64,000 bases of DNA, from assembly GCF_016919005.1 (NCBI RefSeq), contig NZ_JAFFQE010000003.1:1-64000 (forward strand), read 5' to 3'. The position numbers were made by a program, and so were the translations under genes. Positions 1-7,610 of the stretch are shown here, piece after piece. Every line of letters starts with the position of its first letter. Position 1 is the stretch's first letter. The DNA is from Desulfopila inferna. GTDB taxonomy: Bacteria > Desulfobacterota > Desulfobulbia > Desulfobulbales > Desulfocapsaceae. The notes below the pieces were generated by a model that was not told the DNA's origin, made no database searches, and was given only the letters and a program-made list of their open reading frames with translations.

Positions 1-128
1 TGAAATGTTCTACAATAGCAAAAGATATCATTCATACCTTGGCTATCTCAGTCCAATGGATTTTGAGAAATTGTCAGTTATGAAAAAAGCAGCTTAGGAA
101 TATGTCCGTTTTTACTGGACCACATCAA
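1..128 (+). mobile_element. 3' end of an IS3-family insertion sequence (truncated by window edge)
   Basis: The window opens inside a transposase reading frame that ends at 97. The bases just after it, from about 104 (tgtccgtttttactggacc), look like the terminal inverted repeat of an IS3-group element. The other end lies outside the window, so the exact boundary, target duplication and integrity cannot be judged. Confidence 0.6.
2..97 (+). CDS. IS3-family transposase OrfB, C-terminal 31 residues only
   Basis: Reading from base 2 gives a short C-terminal peptide containing EMFYNSKRYHSYLGYLSP followed by a stop at 95-97. The FYNxxRxHSxLGYxSPxxFE signature is the well-known end of the DDE integrase-core transposase OrfB of IS3-family elements, which carries out strand transfer after a programmed frameshift with OrfA. 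Only the tail is visible; the catalytic DDE residues are upstream of the window. The family assignment rests on this motif alone, but the motif is distinctive. Confidence 0.75.
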   Translation, partial: EMFYNSKRYHSYLGYLSPMDFEKLSVMKKAA

Positions 129-280
129 ACCCCAACGAAACCGTCTTCTCAAAAACGTTGGGCTTCTCTTCGTTCAGCACCAACCTACTGAATCGTCATG
201 TGTTGTGTCTTTGGGGGGCACTGTACCTGGCTGTGCTTTGGCCGCTTCGATTACTTTTTAGGAGATCATCGTTTCTCTAA

Positions 281-2008
281 TCAGGAGTTCCCGATTTTAT
301 CCAACTGCTGTGCGGAGAGGATTTCCTTTTTGGCGGATCTGTTGAGACTGCTCAGCACTGCCTTGATAGAGGAGACTATGATATCGGTATCGATGCCGGC
401 GCCCCAGTAGCGATCTCCGTCGGGCAGTTCTATTTCAATATAGGTCACCGCCTTGGCGCTGGAACCGGAATTAAGCGCATGCTCATGATAGCTGCACAGG
501 GTAAACGGACCGGTCGCACCTTCCTTGATAGCATTGCAGAAGGCATCCAGCGGACCATTTCCAGTGGCGGAGAGAATCTTCTGCTCATCATGAACCAGCA
601 AAGTCGCCTCGATATCCGCCGAGGACTGCGATTCTCCGGAATCGAGATGCCGCTTGACCACATTGAAGCCCTTGAGGTCGTAGGGAGTTTTGCAGGTAAG
701 ATACTCACGGGTGAAGGCATCCTTTATTTCTTCGCTGAGCAATTCCCTGCCCAGTTTATCCGTCAATTTCTGGATAACGGTGCCGAAGCCCGGCTGCATC
801 TCCTTGGGCATCCTGAAGCCGAATTCCTTGTCCATGATATAGGCGATACCGCCCTTGCCGGACTGGCTGTTGATGCGAATGATGGATTCATAGGTGCGGC
901 CGACATCGGTTGGGTCGATGGGGAGGTAGGGAACCGCCCAGGTCGGCGAATCTTCCTGTTCCGTTCGGTCCATGCCTTTTTTTATGGCATCCTGGTGGGA
1001 CCCGGAAAAGGCGGTATAGACCAGCTCACCGGCATAGGGGTGACGGATCGGCACGGGAATGCGGGTGACCCGCTCGTAGACATCGATGAGATCGTTGATA
1101 CTGCTGAAATCAAGGTTGGGATTAACTCCCTGGGTAAACATATTAAGCGCCAGAGTGACGATATCGACATTGCCGGTCCTTTCGCCATTGCCGAAGAGCG
1201 TACCCTCCACCCGCTGCCCCCCGGCCATCAGGCCCAGTTCGGTGGCGGCAACGGCGCAGCCCCTGTCGTTATGGGTGTGCAGTGAAATGACGGCGCAGTC
1301 CCTGTTTTTCATATTCCGGCAAAACCATTCGATCTGATCGGCATAGATATTGGGGGTGGACATTTCGACGGTTGCCGGCAGGTTGATGATTACCGGGTTC
1401 TCGGGAGTCGGCTCCAGCACGTCCATTACCGCTTCACAGATCTCCAGGGCAAAATCGAGTTCGGTGCCGGTGAAACTCTCCGGCGAATACTGGTAGTGAA
1501 AGCGGGTCCCGGGATATTTTTTTTCTTCCTCTTTGAGAATTTTCGCGCCACGCACCCCGAGTTCAATTATTTCTTTCTTCTTCATCTTAAAGACAATATT
1601 TCTCTGCAGGATCGAGGTGGAGTTGTAGAGATGAATAATCGCCTGTTTGGCGCCCTCAACCGAGGCAAAGGTCTTTTTGATCAGGCTCTCCCGGGCCTGG
1701 GTGAGTACCTGGATCGCCACATCGTCGGGGATCATGTTTTCTGTGATGAGTTTGCGGGTAAACTCATATTCCACCTGCGAGGCGGAGGGGAAACCTACCT
1801 CGATCTCCTTAAAGCCGATGTTGAGGAGGAGCCGGAACATTTCGACCTTTTTATCCAGGCTCATGGGTTGTATGAGCGCCTGATTGCCGTCCCTGAGATC
1901 GACGCTGCACCAGCTTGGCGCGGTCTCGATTCGTTTCGAGGGCCAAGTCCTGTCGGGCAGATCCACCTGTGGATAAGGTCTGTATCTGGTTACTGATTCC
2001 GGTTTCAT
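281..2008 (-). CDS. leuA: 2-isopropylmalate synthase
   Basis: 575 residues. Condenses acetyl-CoA with 2-oxoisovalerate, the first committed step of leucine synthesis. The HMGL-like TIM barrel shows the metal/substrate loop LRDGNQALIQP near residue 39, the metal-binding HTHND motif and GTLFGNGERTGN. The C-terminal third (from about residue 440) fits the LeuA regulatory domain that binds leucine. Length fits the long LeuA type (about 560-600 residues) found in actinobacteria and some proteobacteria. The gene is read away from ilvB and sits directly behind a leucine leader peptide and terminator, so it is probably controlled by attenuation as well as feedback inhibition. No other leu gene is adjacent. 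Confidence 0.96.
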   Translation of the reverse strand: MKPESVTRYRPYPQVDLPDRTWPSKRIETAPSWCSVDLRDGNQALIQPMSLDKKVEMFRLLLNIGFKEIEVGFPSASQVEYEFTRKLITENMIPDDVAIQVLTQARESLIKKTFASVEGAKQAIIHLYNSTSILQRNIVFKMKKKEIIELGVRGAKILKEEEKKYPGTRFHYQYSPESFTGTELDFALEICEAVMDVLEPTPENPVIINLPATVEMSTPNIYADQIEWFCRNMKNRDCAVISLHTHNDRGCAVAATELGLMAGGQRVEGTLFGNGERTGNVDIVTLALNMFTQGVNPNLDFSSINDLIDVYERVTRIPVPIRHPYAGELVYTAFSGSHQDAIKKGMDRTEQEDSPTWAVPYLPIDPTDVGRTYESIIRINSQSGKGGIAYIMDKEFGFRMPKEMQPGFGTVIQKLTDKLGRELLSEEIKDAFTREYLTCKTPYDLKGFNVVKRHLDSGESQSSADIEATLLVHDEQKILSATGNGPLDAFCNAIKEGATGPFTLCSYHEHALNSGSSAKAVTYIEIELPDGDRYWGAGIDTDIIVSSIKAVLSSLNRSAKKEILSAQQLDKIGNS

Positions 2009-2063
2009 GGTGTTGCTCTCCTCATTGTTAGTCTGAAAGGTTGTAATCCGCCTGGTGCGTAAT

Positions 2064-2109
2064 GTGAAAAAACAAAAAAAAAGGCCCCGGTTCTTGCGAA
2101 CCGCGGCCT
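2064..2109 (-). terminator. Leucine attenuator (intrinsic terminator upstream of leuA)
   Basis: On the minus strand an 11-bp GC-rich stem (ggccgcggttc / gaaccggggcc, one mismatch, GCAA loop; 2083-2108) is followed by a run of nine T and then a second T run (2064-2082). It lies after the leuL leader peptide and about 55 bp before the leuA start, the position expected for a transcription attenuator rather than an end-of-operon terminator. Confidence 0.85.
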
Positions 2110-2140
2110 CTTTGGGTGTCTGTAATGGATGATTATATCA

Positions 2141-2218
2141 TCACAATTCCCCCGTATCTGCCGTAGTTCGCGATGGCATCGGTAGTAGTAGCAGTAGAGC
2201 GAGGGTTGTGGTTCTCAT
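2141..2218 (-). CDS. leuL: leu operon leader peptide
   Basis: A 25-codon frame from ATG at 2218 to TGA at 2141. Residues 6-12 read L-A-L-L-L-L-L, that is six leucines in seven codons, four of them the CTA codon. It is followed about 30 bp downstream by an intrinsic terminator and then leuA. This is the classic arrangement of a leucine attenuator: ribosome stalling on Leu codons when charged tRNA-Leu is scarce would prevent the terminator from forming. An AAGGA lies upstream of the ATG, somewhat far (about 14 nt). The antiterminator pairing was not worked out in detail. Confidence 0.85.
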   Translation of the reverse strand: MRTTTLALLLLLPMPSRTTADTGEL

Positions 2219-2286
2219 TGTGTTAATACTGGTCCTTAATTGTTTGATCTAAATTGACTGCGGCTGTTTCTTTGTTAGATGTCCTT

Positions 2287-2316
2287 AAATTACACACGAT
2301 GGTTGCCGGTTGTCAA
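2287..2316 (-). promoter_or_regulatory. Candidate sigma-70 promoter of leuL-leuA
   Basis: On the minus strand TTGACA (2316-2311) is followed after 18 bases by TAATTT (2292-2287), with TGTG just before the -10 box. It lies about 70 bp upstream of the leuL start codon. Confidence 0.6.
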
Positions 2317-2513
2317 GTTTGTTTTGATGGCTATTGGCTAATTCTGAAAGAAGATGGAGTGTTTGTGAGGAAGTTTGAAATTTTGAAAGTATAAAAACGG
2401 TGAATCCCCAATATGGAAATACCTGGATAGACCCGTGTGTCTTCAGGATTACAGATCTGACGAGAGTGTATTAATCAATAATATTCCCCTGGAGTCTATA
2501 ATTACATCAAGTA

Positions 2514-2542
2514 TTGACTTCTTTCAGCTTCGCTTCTATATT
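2514..2542 (+). promoter_or_regulatory. Candidate sigma-70 promoter of ilvB
   Basis: TTGACT (2514-2519), a 17-base spacer and TATATT (2537-2542). This is close to consensus with ideal spacing and would give a 5' untranslated region of roughly 185 bases before ilvB. Confidence 0.65.
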
Positions 2543-2560
2543 TTACTGTTCGCAAAATTG

Positions 2561-2652
2561 GATGGTGTCGCATAAGCACCCGTACGGGCATAAACTCTTG
2601 AATTCGAGAAAGCCCGATTTCCGTGCATATCGAACTTTTTATCCAGCCATCT
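2561..2652 (+). repeat. Palindromic repeat family H, copy lacking its central hairpin
   Basis: Begins gatggtgtcgcataagcac and ends ...tatccagccatc, matching the outer arms of the copy at 50802-50998. The inner hairpin has been lost, leaving left arm joined to right arm. It sits between the ilvB promoter and start codon. Confidence 0.75.
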
Positions 2653-2736
2653 CAATCTCCGCACTGACTTATACGAGATTTTCATAAATCCAGTACATAA
2701 CTTTTCCCCTATATCTTTATCAAGGATCAAGCGTTT

Positions 2737-4437
2737 ATGAGTAAGATCATCGGCTCCCAAGCAATAGTTAAATGTCTTCAGGAAGAAGGGACAAGAACCA
2801 TCTTCGGGTTTCCGGGTGGTGCCGTTTTAGATCTCTACGATGCACTTTTTGAAGCTGATATTCAGCATATACTGGTGCGCCATGAGCAGGGCGCCGTTCA
2901 TGCGGCCGATGCCTACAGCAGAGTGACGGGTGAAGTAGGCGTTGCCCTGCTGACCTCGGGACCCGGCGCCACAAACGGTGTGACAGGTATCGCCACCGCC
3001 TATATGGATTCTATTCCTCTGGTGGTTCTCACCGGCCAGGTGCCCACCAAACTTATCGGCAACGACGCCTTTCAGGAAGTTGATATCGTCGGGATCACCA
3101 GGCCCTGTACCAAACATAACTACCTGGTGAAGAGCACTGAGGACCTGGTTCCCACATTGCGGGAAGCCTTTCACATTGCCAAGACCGGTCGTCCCGGCCC
3201 GGTGCTGGTCGATCTGCCCAAGGATGTCGTTGCCGGGATGTGCAAGTATCCCGAGAAAAAAGAAATCCGGATGCAGAGCTACCAGCCGAATTATGAACCT
3301 CACCACCGACAGGTGGAAAAGGCCTGTAAGCTGATCATGCAGGCCAAGCGGCCGGTGCTCTATGTGGGCGGCGGTGTTATCCTTTCGGGAGCACATAAGG
3401 AGTTGACCGAACTGGCCATTAAACTCAACATCCCGGTAACCATGACCCTGATGGGACTGGGCGCCTTCCCGGGGACTCATGAGCTTTCCATGGGCATGCT
3501 CGGCATGCATGGAACCTACACCGCCAATATGGCCGTCGCCGAATGCGATCTGCTCATCGCCGTCGGTTCGCGATTCGACGACCGAGTCACCGGCAAGCTG
3601 GATGAGTTTGCCGACAAGGCCAAGGTCATACATATTGACATCGATCCAACCTCGATCAGCAAGAATGTCAAAGTCGATGTTCCCATTGTTGCCGACTGCA
3701 AATCTGCCCTGACCGCGATGAACACGCTCTTCGACGATGAAAAGAACTTCTCGCTCTCCGCCGAGGCCGCGAAACATCTGCCCTGGCTGGAAATCATTAA
3801 CGATTGGTCGACAAAGCATCCCCTCTCCTACAATACGGACTGCGATATCATCAAACCGCAATATGTTGTCGAAATGCTGGATAAGCTCACCGGCGGCGAT
3901 GCCATTATCACCACCGAAGTCGGGCAGAACCAGATGTGGGCAGCTCAGTTTTATCGTTTTAACAAACCGCGACGGTTCATCACTTCAGGCGGACTCGGCA
4001 CCATGGGATATGGATTGCCGGCAGCTATCGGAGCCCAGATAGCCTTCCCTGATAAATGTGTGATAGATATCGCCGGAGACGGCTCTATCCAGATGAATAT
4101 CCAGGAGTTGGCCACCGCCAAACAATATAACTGTCCGGTCAAAGTGGCCATTCTCAACAACGGCTTTCTGGGAATGGTGCGCCAATGGCAGGAACTTTTC
4201 TATGACAAGAGATACTCCTCCACGGTGATGGATGTCTGTCCCGACTTTGTTGAACTTGCAAAGGCATACGGAGCCGTAGGCCTGCGGGCCACTAAGGTGA
4301 GCGACGTAGAGCCGGTTATAAAAGAGGCACTCTCGACCAAGGCCACGGTGTTGATGGATTTCGTAGTTTCCCGAGAAGAAAGCGTTTATCCGATGGTACC
4401 GGCGGGGAAAGCTAATACGGAGATGCTCCTGGTTTAA
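2737..4437 (+). CDS. ilvB: Acetolactate synthase, large (catalytic) subunit
   Basis: 566 residues, normal length. ThDP- and FAD-dependent enzyme that makes acetolactate or acetohydroxybutyrate for valine, leucine and isoleucine synthesis. Visible are the [14 protein letters not shown] start of the ThDP pyrimidine domain, the catalytic glutamate in RHEQGA, the central FAD-binding domain and the C-terminal ThDP/Mg motif GDGSIQMN...NN. Start chosen at 2737 because [18 protein letters not shown] is the normal N-terminus and an AAGGAT precedes it. The regulatory subunit ilvN follows after an interposed palindromic element, which is unusual since the two are normally tightly coupled. Confidence 0.96.
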   Translation: MSKIIGSQAIVKCLQEEGTRTIFGFPGGAVLDLYDALFEADIQHILVRHEQGAVHAADAYSRVTGEVGVALLTSGPGATNGVTGIATAYMDSIPLVVLTGQVPTKLIGNDAFQEVDIVGITRPCTKHNYLVKSTEDLVPTLREAFHIAKTGRPGPVLVDLPKDVVAGMCKYPEKKEIRMQSYQPNYEPHHRQVEKACKLIMQAKRPVLYVGGGVILSGAHKELTELAIKLNIPVTMTLMGLGAFPGTHELSMGMLGMHGTYTANMAVAECDLLIAVGSRFDDRVTGKLDEFADKAKVIHIDIDPTSISKNVKVDVPIVADCKSALTAMNTLFDDEKNFSLSAEAAKHLPWLEIINDWSTKHPLSYNTDCDIIKPQYVVEMLDKLTGGDAIITTEVGQNQMWAAQFYRFNKPRRFITSGGLGTMGYGLPAAIGAQIAFPDKCVIDIAGDGSIQMNIQELATAKQYNCPVKVAILNNGFLGMVRQWQELFYDKRYSSTVMDVCPDFVELAKAYGAVGLRATKVSDVEPVIKEALSTKATVLMDFVVSREESVYPMVPAGKANTEMLLV

Positions 4438-4442
4438 AAGTT

Positions 4443-4569
4443 GATGGCGTCGTAAAAACTCTCCATCTGCGTCGTTGCTACAAAATTTCTATCATTACGA
4501 CGTACCCTAGTACGCCGAAATAATAGAAATTTTGCGCGCCTAGCATATGAAGTTTTTTACTTAGCCATC
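4443..4569 (+). repeat. Palindromic repeat family H, full copy between ilvB and ilvN
   Basis: Outer arms gatggcgtcgtaaaaact and agttttttacttagccatc; inner arms aaaatttctat / atagaaattttg around a cgtaccctagtacg centre. The whole segment can fold into one long hairpin. The inner arm sequence differs from every other copy yet is still self-complementary. Confidence 0.85.
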
Positions 4570-4681
4570 TGAAAATTCAAGTTTTTACGAGTTTATCAAA
4601 AGTTAAATAGATCACCAAAACAACTCAGCCTTGAATTCTTGCCTTTCAAGCAAATACGGATCCATCAAGAGGATTTTCAGA

Positions 4682-5164
4682 ATGAAACATACAATTTCCG
4701 TTCTTCTAACCAATAAACCCGGAGTTCTCTCCAGGGTTACCGGTCTTTTCAGCGGCCGCGGCTTCAATATCGAAAGCCTCTGTGTCGCGGAAACTCTGGA
4801 TCCGGGCGTCTCCTGCCTGACTCTGGTGACCAGAGGAGATGAAACGATCGTCGAACAGATAACCAAACAACTGCATAAGCTCATTGACGTTATCAAGGTA
4901 TCCGACATCAGCGACAAAGAGTATGTGGAACGGGAGATGGTTCTTCTTCGGGTAAAGGCCGAATCGCACACCAGAGCCGAAGTGCTGAGGATAATCGATA
5001 TATTTCGCGGCAAGGTGGTTGATGTCAGCCCGAAAAGCTATGCGATTGAAGTTACCGGTGCAGCCTCCAAGATTAATGCCTGTATAGATATACTGAGGCC
5101 CATCGGTATCAAAGAGATTGTAAGGACGGGGATTATTGCCATGGCAAGGTCCAAGACCAAATAA
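4682..5164 (+). CDS. ilvN: Acetolactate synthase, small (regulatory) subunit
   Basis: 160 residues from the ATG at 4682, which follows AGAGGA at good spacing; an upstream ATG at 4631 adds 17 residues with no family resemblance. The N-terminal ACT domain (HTISVLLTNKPGVLSRVTGLFSGRGFNIESL) binds valine and confers feedback inhibition on IlvB; a second ACT-like half follows. Length matches the IlvH/IlvN family. Separated from ilvB by a hairpin element; ilvC, usually next, is absent and psd follows after 144 bp. Confidence 0.95.
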   Translation: MKHTISVLLTNKPGVLSRVTGLFSGRGFNIESLCVAETLDPGVSCLTLVTRGDETIVEQITKQLHKLIDVIKVSDISDKEYVEREMVLLRVKAESHTRAEVLRIIDIFRGKVVDVSPKSYAIEVTGAASKINACIDILRPIGIKEIVRTGIIAMARSKTK

Positions 5165-5308
5165 CCGGGTAGATTGTTTATGCTAAACCAATTATTCATT
5201 TCTTAAATCAGATTATTGCGATGGACTCCTAAGAAGCTTGTGCTATCATGTTTTTTTTACGAGATCATCATTTGTTAATTCACATAAAATTCATGTAGGC
5301 AGTCACTG

Positions 5309-5956
5309 ATGAAATCCCCTCAAGTACCGGTAACCCGGGAAGGTTATCCCTTTATATTCTTTTTTGCTTTCACCACCCTGATATTTGCGCTGGTCGGCTG
5401 TTCCTGGGTAGCCTATACAGGATTAGCCGTTACCACATTCGTGCTTTGTTTTTTTAGAGATCCCGAGCGGTTTATCCCTGCTAAAGAGCATGCCGTGCTA
5501 GCACCCGCGGACGGCAAGGTGATTTATGTGGAGAAGATCACAGATGATGAATACCTGCAGCAGGAAGTCTATAAGATATCGATCTTCATGAACGTATTTA
5601 ATGTTCATGTAAACCGCCTGCCCCTCTCCGGCACCGTCAAAAAAATTATCTACAAACCGGGGAAATTCCATTCAGCTGACAGCGATAAGGCGGTTTTATA
5701 TAATGAGAATTGCACCACGATCCTGGAGAGTGAGACCGGCAAAAAGATAGCCTTCGTCCAGGTTGCCGGTCTTATTGCCAGAAGAATCGTCAACTGGCTC
5801 GAATTGGAAGACAAAGCCGTAAGAGGCGAGCGCTTTGGCCTTATCCGCTTCGGCTCACGTGTTGATATATATCTTCCCGCCGATACCGAAATCGCTATTG
5901 AAAAAGGCCAGAAGGTTCGCGGAGGGGAAACGATTATAGGATACCTCAATATATGA
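5309..5956 (+). CDS. psd: Phosphatidylserine decarboxylase proenzyme
   Basis: 215 residues, the short prokaryotic/archaeal-type Psd. Decarboxylates phosphatidylserine to phosphatidylethanolamine at the inner membrane. Two N-terminal membrane segments (about residues 14-45), then the catalytic domain with HSADSDKA and the autocleavage site in RFGSRVDIYLP near the C-terminus, where the Gly-Ser bond is cut to create the pyruvoyl group. In many Desulfobacterota and Geobacter psd lies in an ilvBN-ilvC-psd-pssA-leuA run; here ilvC and pssA are missing. The stop codon TGA is also the first bases of a palindromic repeat. Confidence 0.93.
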   Translation: MKSPQVPVTREGYPFIFFFAFTTLIFALVGCSWVAYTGLAVTTFVLCFFRDPERFIPAKEHAVLAPADGKVIYVEKITDDEYLQQEVYKISIFMNVFNVHVNRLPLSGTVKKIIYKPGKFHSADSDKAVLYNENCTTILESETGKKIAFVQVAGLIARRIVNWLELEDKAVRGERFGLIRFGSRVDIYLPADTEIAIEKGQKVRGGETIIGYLNI

Positions 5957-6084
5957 TGGACTTGTTAAAAGCTCGATCTTCGTCGTTGTAGATCTGAAAC
6001 GGCGATTTGCCGTACCACATGTACTGCCAAATCACCGTTTCAGATACTGCGCCTAGAATATCAAGCTTTTCCCTAAGTCCATCT
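5955..6084 (+). repeat. Palindromic repeat family H, full copy after psd
   Basis: Outer arms gatggacttgttaaaagct and agcttttccctaagtccatc; inner arms atctgaaacggcgatttg / caaatcaccgtttcagat; centre gtaccacatgtac. It starts on the last two bases of the psd stop codon, so it would be transcribed as the 3' untranslated region of psd. Confidence 0.88.
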
Positions 6085-6122
6085 CGGCAACTTAGATGGG
6101 TTTCATGAGATTCTCGATATTT

Positions 6123-6199
6123 GATGGCGTCGCGATAAGCCCCCTTACGGGCATAAACTCCGACTTCGAGAAAGCCTGATCTTCGTCGTTGTCGTTCGG
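6123..6199 (+). repeat. Palindromic repeat family H, left half only
   Basis: gatggcgtcgcgataagccc...gggcataaactccgacttcgagaaagcctgat, matching the left arm of the copy at 50802. The right arm is not present. The remaining bases up to rsmD at 6266 show no gene. Confidence 0.75.
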
Positions 6200-6265
6200 T
6201 TGTTGGGGTTCGCTGCGCTCACAGCCAACCTACTCTTTCTAATTATTATGAAAATGGGATGATCT

Positions 6266-6853
6266 TTGAGAATTATCAGCGGCAAGGCAAAGGGGCTTCA
6301 GCTTAACTCTCCCTTGGGCAGAAGCTTAGCAATCCGCCCCACTTCCGACAGATCCAGAGAGGCCTTGTTTTCAATCCTTGGCGAAAAGATTGCTCAAGCA
6401 AGGGTCCTGGATCTTTATGCAGGTACCGGCGCTTTCGGTATAGAAGCTCTCAGTCGCGGGGCTGCTTCAGCGGTCTTTGTCGACAGCTCTCCCACTTCGC
6501 TTCACCTGATCCGCAAGAACACCGTTATTCTTCAAAAATGCCTCATCCGGGAATCCTTCCAGCCTGATATTTCCATTATCAAGTGCGATCTCAGGAAGGG
6601 CCTGCAGTCTGTTTTTCGGAAAAGTAGTGACACAGATCCATTCGATATCATCTTTCTGGATCCACCCTACGACAAAAACCTGGCCCAGCGCACCCTCGAA
6701 GACCTGGATAATACCTCTTTTCTCGCCAAGCATGGATTAATTGTTGCGGAGGAGAGGGCAAAAGCCGTATTATCGGTTGAATTTAAGCAATTCAGGCTCT
6801 TGGACAGACGAAGGTATGGAGATACTGGTTTCTGGATATATACCGCCAGATAG
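6266..6853 (+). CDS. rsmD: 16S rRNA (guanine(966)-N(2))-methyltransferase
   Basis: 195 residues. Methylates N2 of G966 in 16S rRNA on the 30S subunit. Family N-terminus RIISGKAKGLQLNSP, SAM-binding LDLYAGTGAFGIEALSRGA and the catalytic DPPY motif (FDIIFLDPPYDK) are all present. The start is a TTG at 6266, chosen because the family begins MRIIxGxxKG and no ATG is suitable. coaD follows after 47 bp; rsmD-coaD pairing is common in bacteria and supports both calls. Confidence 0.94.
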   Translation: MRIISGKAKGLQLNSPLGRSLAIRPTSDRSREALFSILGEKIAQARVLDLYAGTGAFGIEALSRGAASAVFVDSSPTSLHLIRKNTVILQKCLIRESFQPDISIIKCDLRKGLQSVFRKSSDTDPFDIIFLDPPYDKNLAQRTLEDLDNTSFLAKHGLIVAEERAKAVLSVEFKQFRLLDRRRYGDTGFWIYTAR

Positions 6854-6900
6854 TGTCCGTCCAGAAATGGAAATTCTTACCTATAATTAATTATCTTGTT

Positions 6901-7392
6901 ATGGAAAAGACCATCGCAGTTTACCCAGGAACATTCGACCCGATCACCAATGGACATCTCGACATCGTCGACCGTGCTCTCAATCTCTTTGACAAGGTCA
7001 TTATTGCCCTGGCAGTCAACCCCGGCAAAGCCCCGACCTTCACCCTGGAAGAACGAAAGCAAATGATCGAAGAGTGTTATCCCGCAAAGGATTCGAGAGT
7101 TGAAGTGGATCCGATTAGCGGACTAATGGTTGACTATGCACATAGAAGGAAAGCAAAGGCCATAGTTCGTGGGTTGCGGGCAGTCTCTGACTTTGACTAT
7201 GAGTTCCAGCTGGCATTGATGAACAGGAAACTCGAAAGAGAAGTCGATACTATTTTCCTCATGGCCGGATTCCGATGGATTTATATCAGCTCTTCCATTA
7301 TTAAGGATGCTGCCAGGCATGGCGGCAATGTACACGATCTGGTGCCGCAGCATGTCGAATGGATGCTGAAGAAAAAGTTTAATACCATCTGA
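6901..7392 (+). CDS. coaD: Phosphopantetheine adenylyltransferase
   Basis: 163 residues from ATG 6901. Transfers AMP from ATP to 4'-phosphopantetheine, the penultimate step in CoA synthesis. The nucleotidyltransferase HxGH-type signature is TNGHLD in YPGTFDPITNGHLDIV and the second motif is ISSSIIKD. The open frame extends upstream to 6853 but the family N-terminus begins at 6901, so that start is preferred; no strong ribosome site is visible. Length is typical (about 160). Confidence 0.95.
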   Translation: MEKTIAVYPGTFDPITNGHLDIVDRALNLFDKVIIALAVNPGKAPTFTLEERKQMIEECYPAKDSRVEVDPISGLMVDYAHRRKAKAIVRGLRAVSDFDYEFQLALMNRKLEREVDTIFLMAGFRWIYISSSIIKDAARHGGNVHDLVPQHVEWMLKKKFNTI

Positions 7393-7423
7393 ACGAAAGA
7401 AATAAGTTCAACTGTTGCTATAC

Positions 7424-7472
7424 AATATTCGGAAATATGTTAGTTTCGTCATTCCGGATCAAGCCGGAATGA
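7424..7472. repeat. Intergenic repeat family B, copy 1
   Basis: aatattcggaaatatgttag followed by cgtcattccggatcaagccggaatgac. The same order of words recurs at 19404-19462 with small changes. Contains a short hairpin (attccgg...ccggaat). Confidence 0.6.
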
Positions 7473-7474
7473 CT

Positions 7475-7545
7475 GTAAAAACGGGCTTTTGTAAAATCTC
7501 CAAGGCAGGCCGTATGAAATTAGCTGAGCTTCGTAGGTAATCAGA
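7475..7545. repeat. Intergenic repeat family C, copy 1
   Basis: gggcttttgtaaaatctcc, aaggcaggc and gctgagctt recur in the same order at 46728-46802. Function unknown. Confidence 0.55.
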
Positions 7546-7550
7546 TAAAT

Positions 7551-7588
7551 AAAAAAGCGGCAACCTTTCGGGCTGCCGCTTTTTTTTC
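7551..7588. terminator. Bidirectional intrinsic terminator between coaD and the acidic protein gene
   Basis: aaaaaagcggca...tgccgctttttttt: a GC-rich stem with A tracts on one side and T tracts on the other, placed between two convergent genes, so it can end transcription from both sides. Confidence 0.85.
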
Positions 7589-7610
7589 CGGTTTGATTCA
7601 GGTATAACAG

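Larger units (their letters stand above)
2219..2736. other. Divergent regulatory region between leuL-leuA and ilvB
   Basis: About 520 bp without a gene. It holds the candidate leuL promoter (2287-2316), a candidate ilvB promoter (2514-2542) and a deletion-derived copy of the palindromic repeat family (2561-2652), which would lie within the ilvB 5' untranslated region. I looked for an Ile/Val/Leu-rich leader peptide in front of ilvB and saw none. Confidence 0.6.

Noticed and set aside
479-1285. 268-codon open frame antisense to leuA
   Set aside because: Fully inside leuA on the other strand; it arises from the codon pattern of leuA and shows no family features.
2561-2700. Possible Ile/Val/Leu leader peptide in front of ilvB
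   Set aside because: The only ATG frame there is the repeat element itself and has no run of branched-chain codons.
2827-3861. 344-codon open frame antisense to ilvB
   Set aside because: Mirror of the ilvB coding sequence; no plausible domains or ribosome site.
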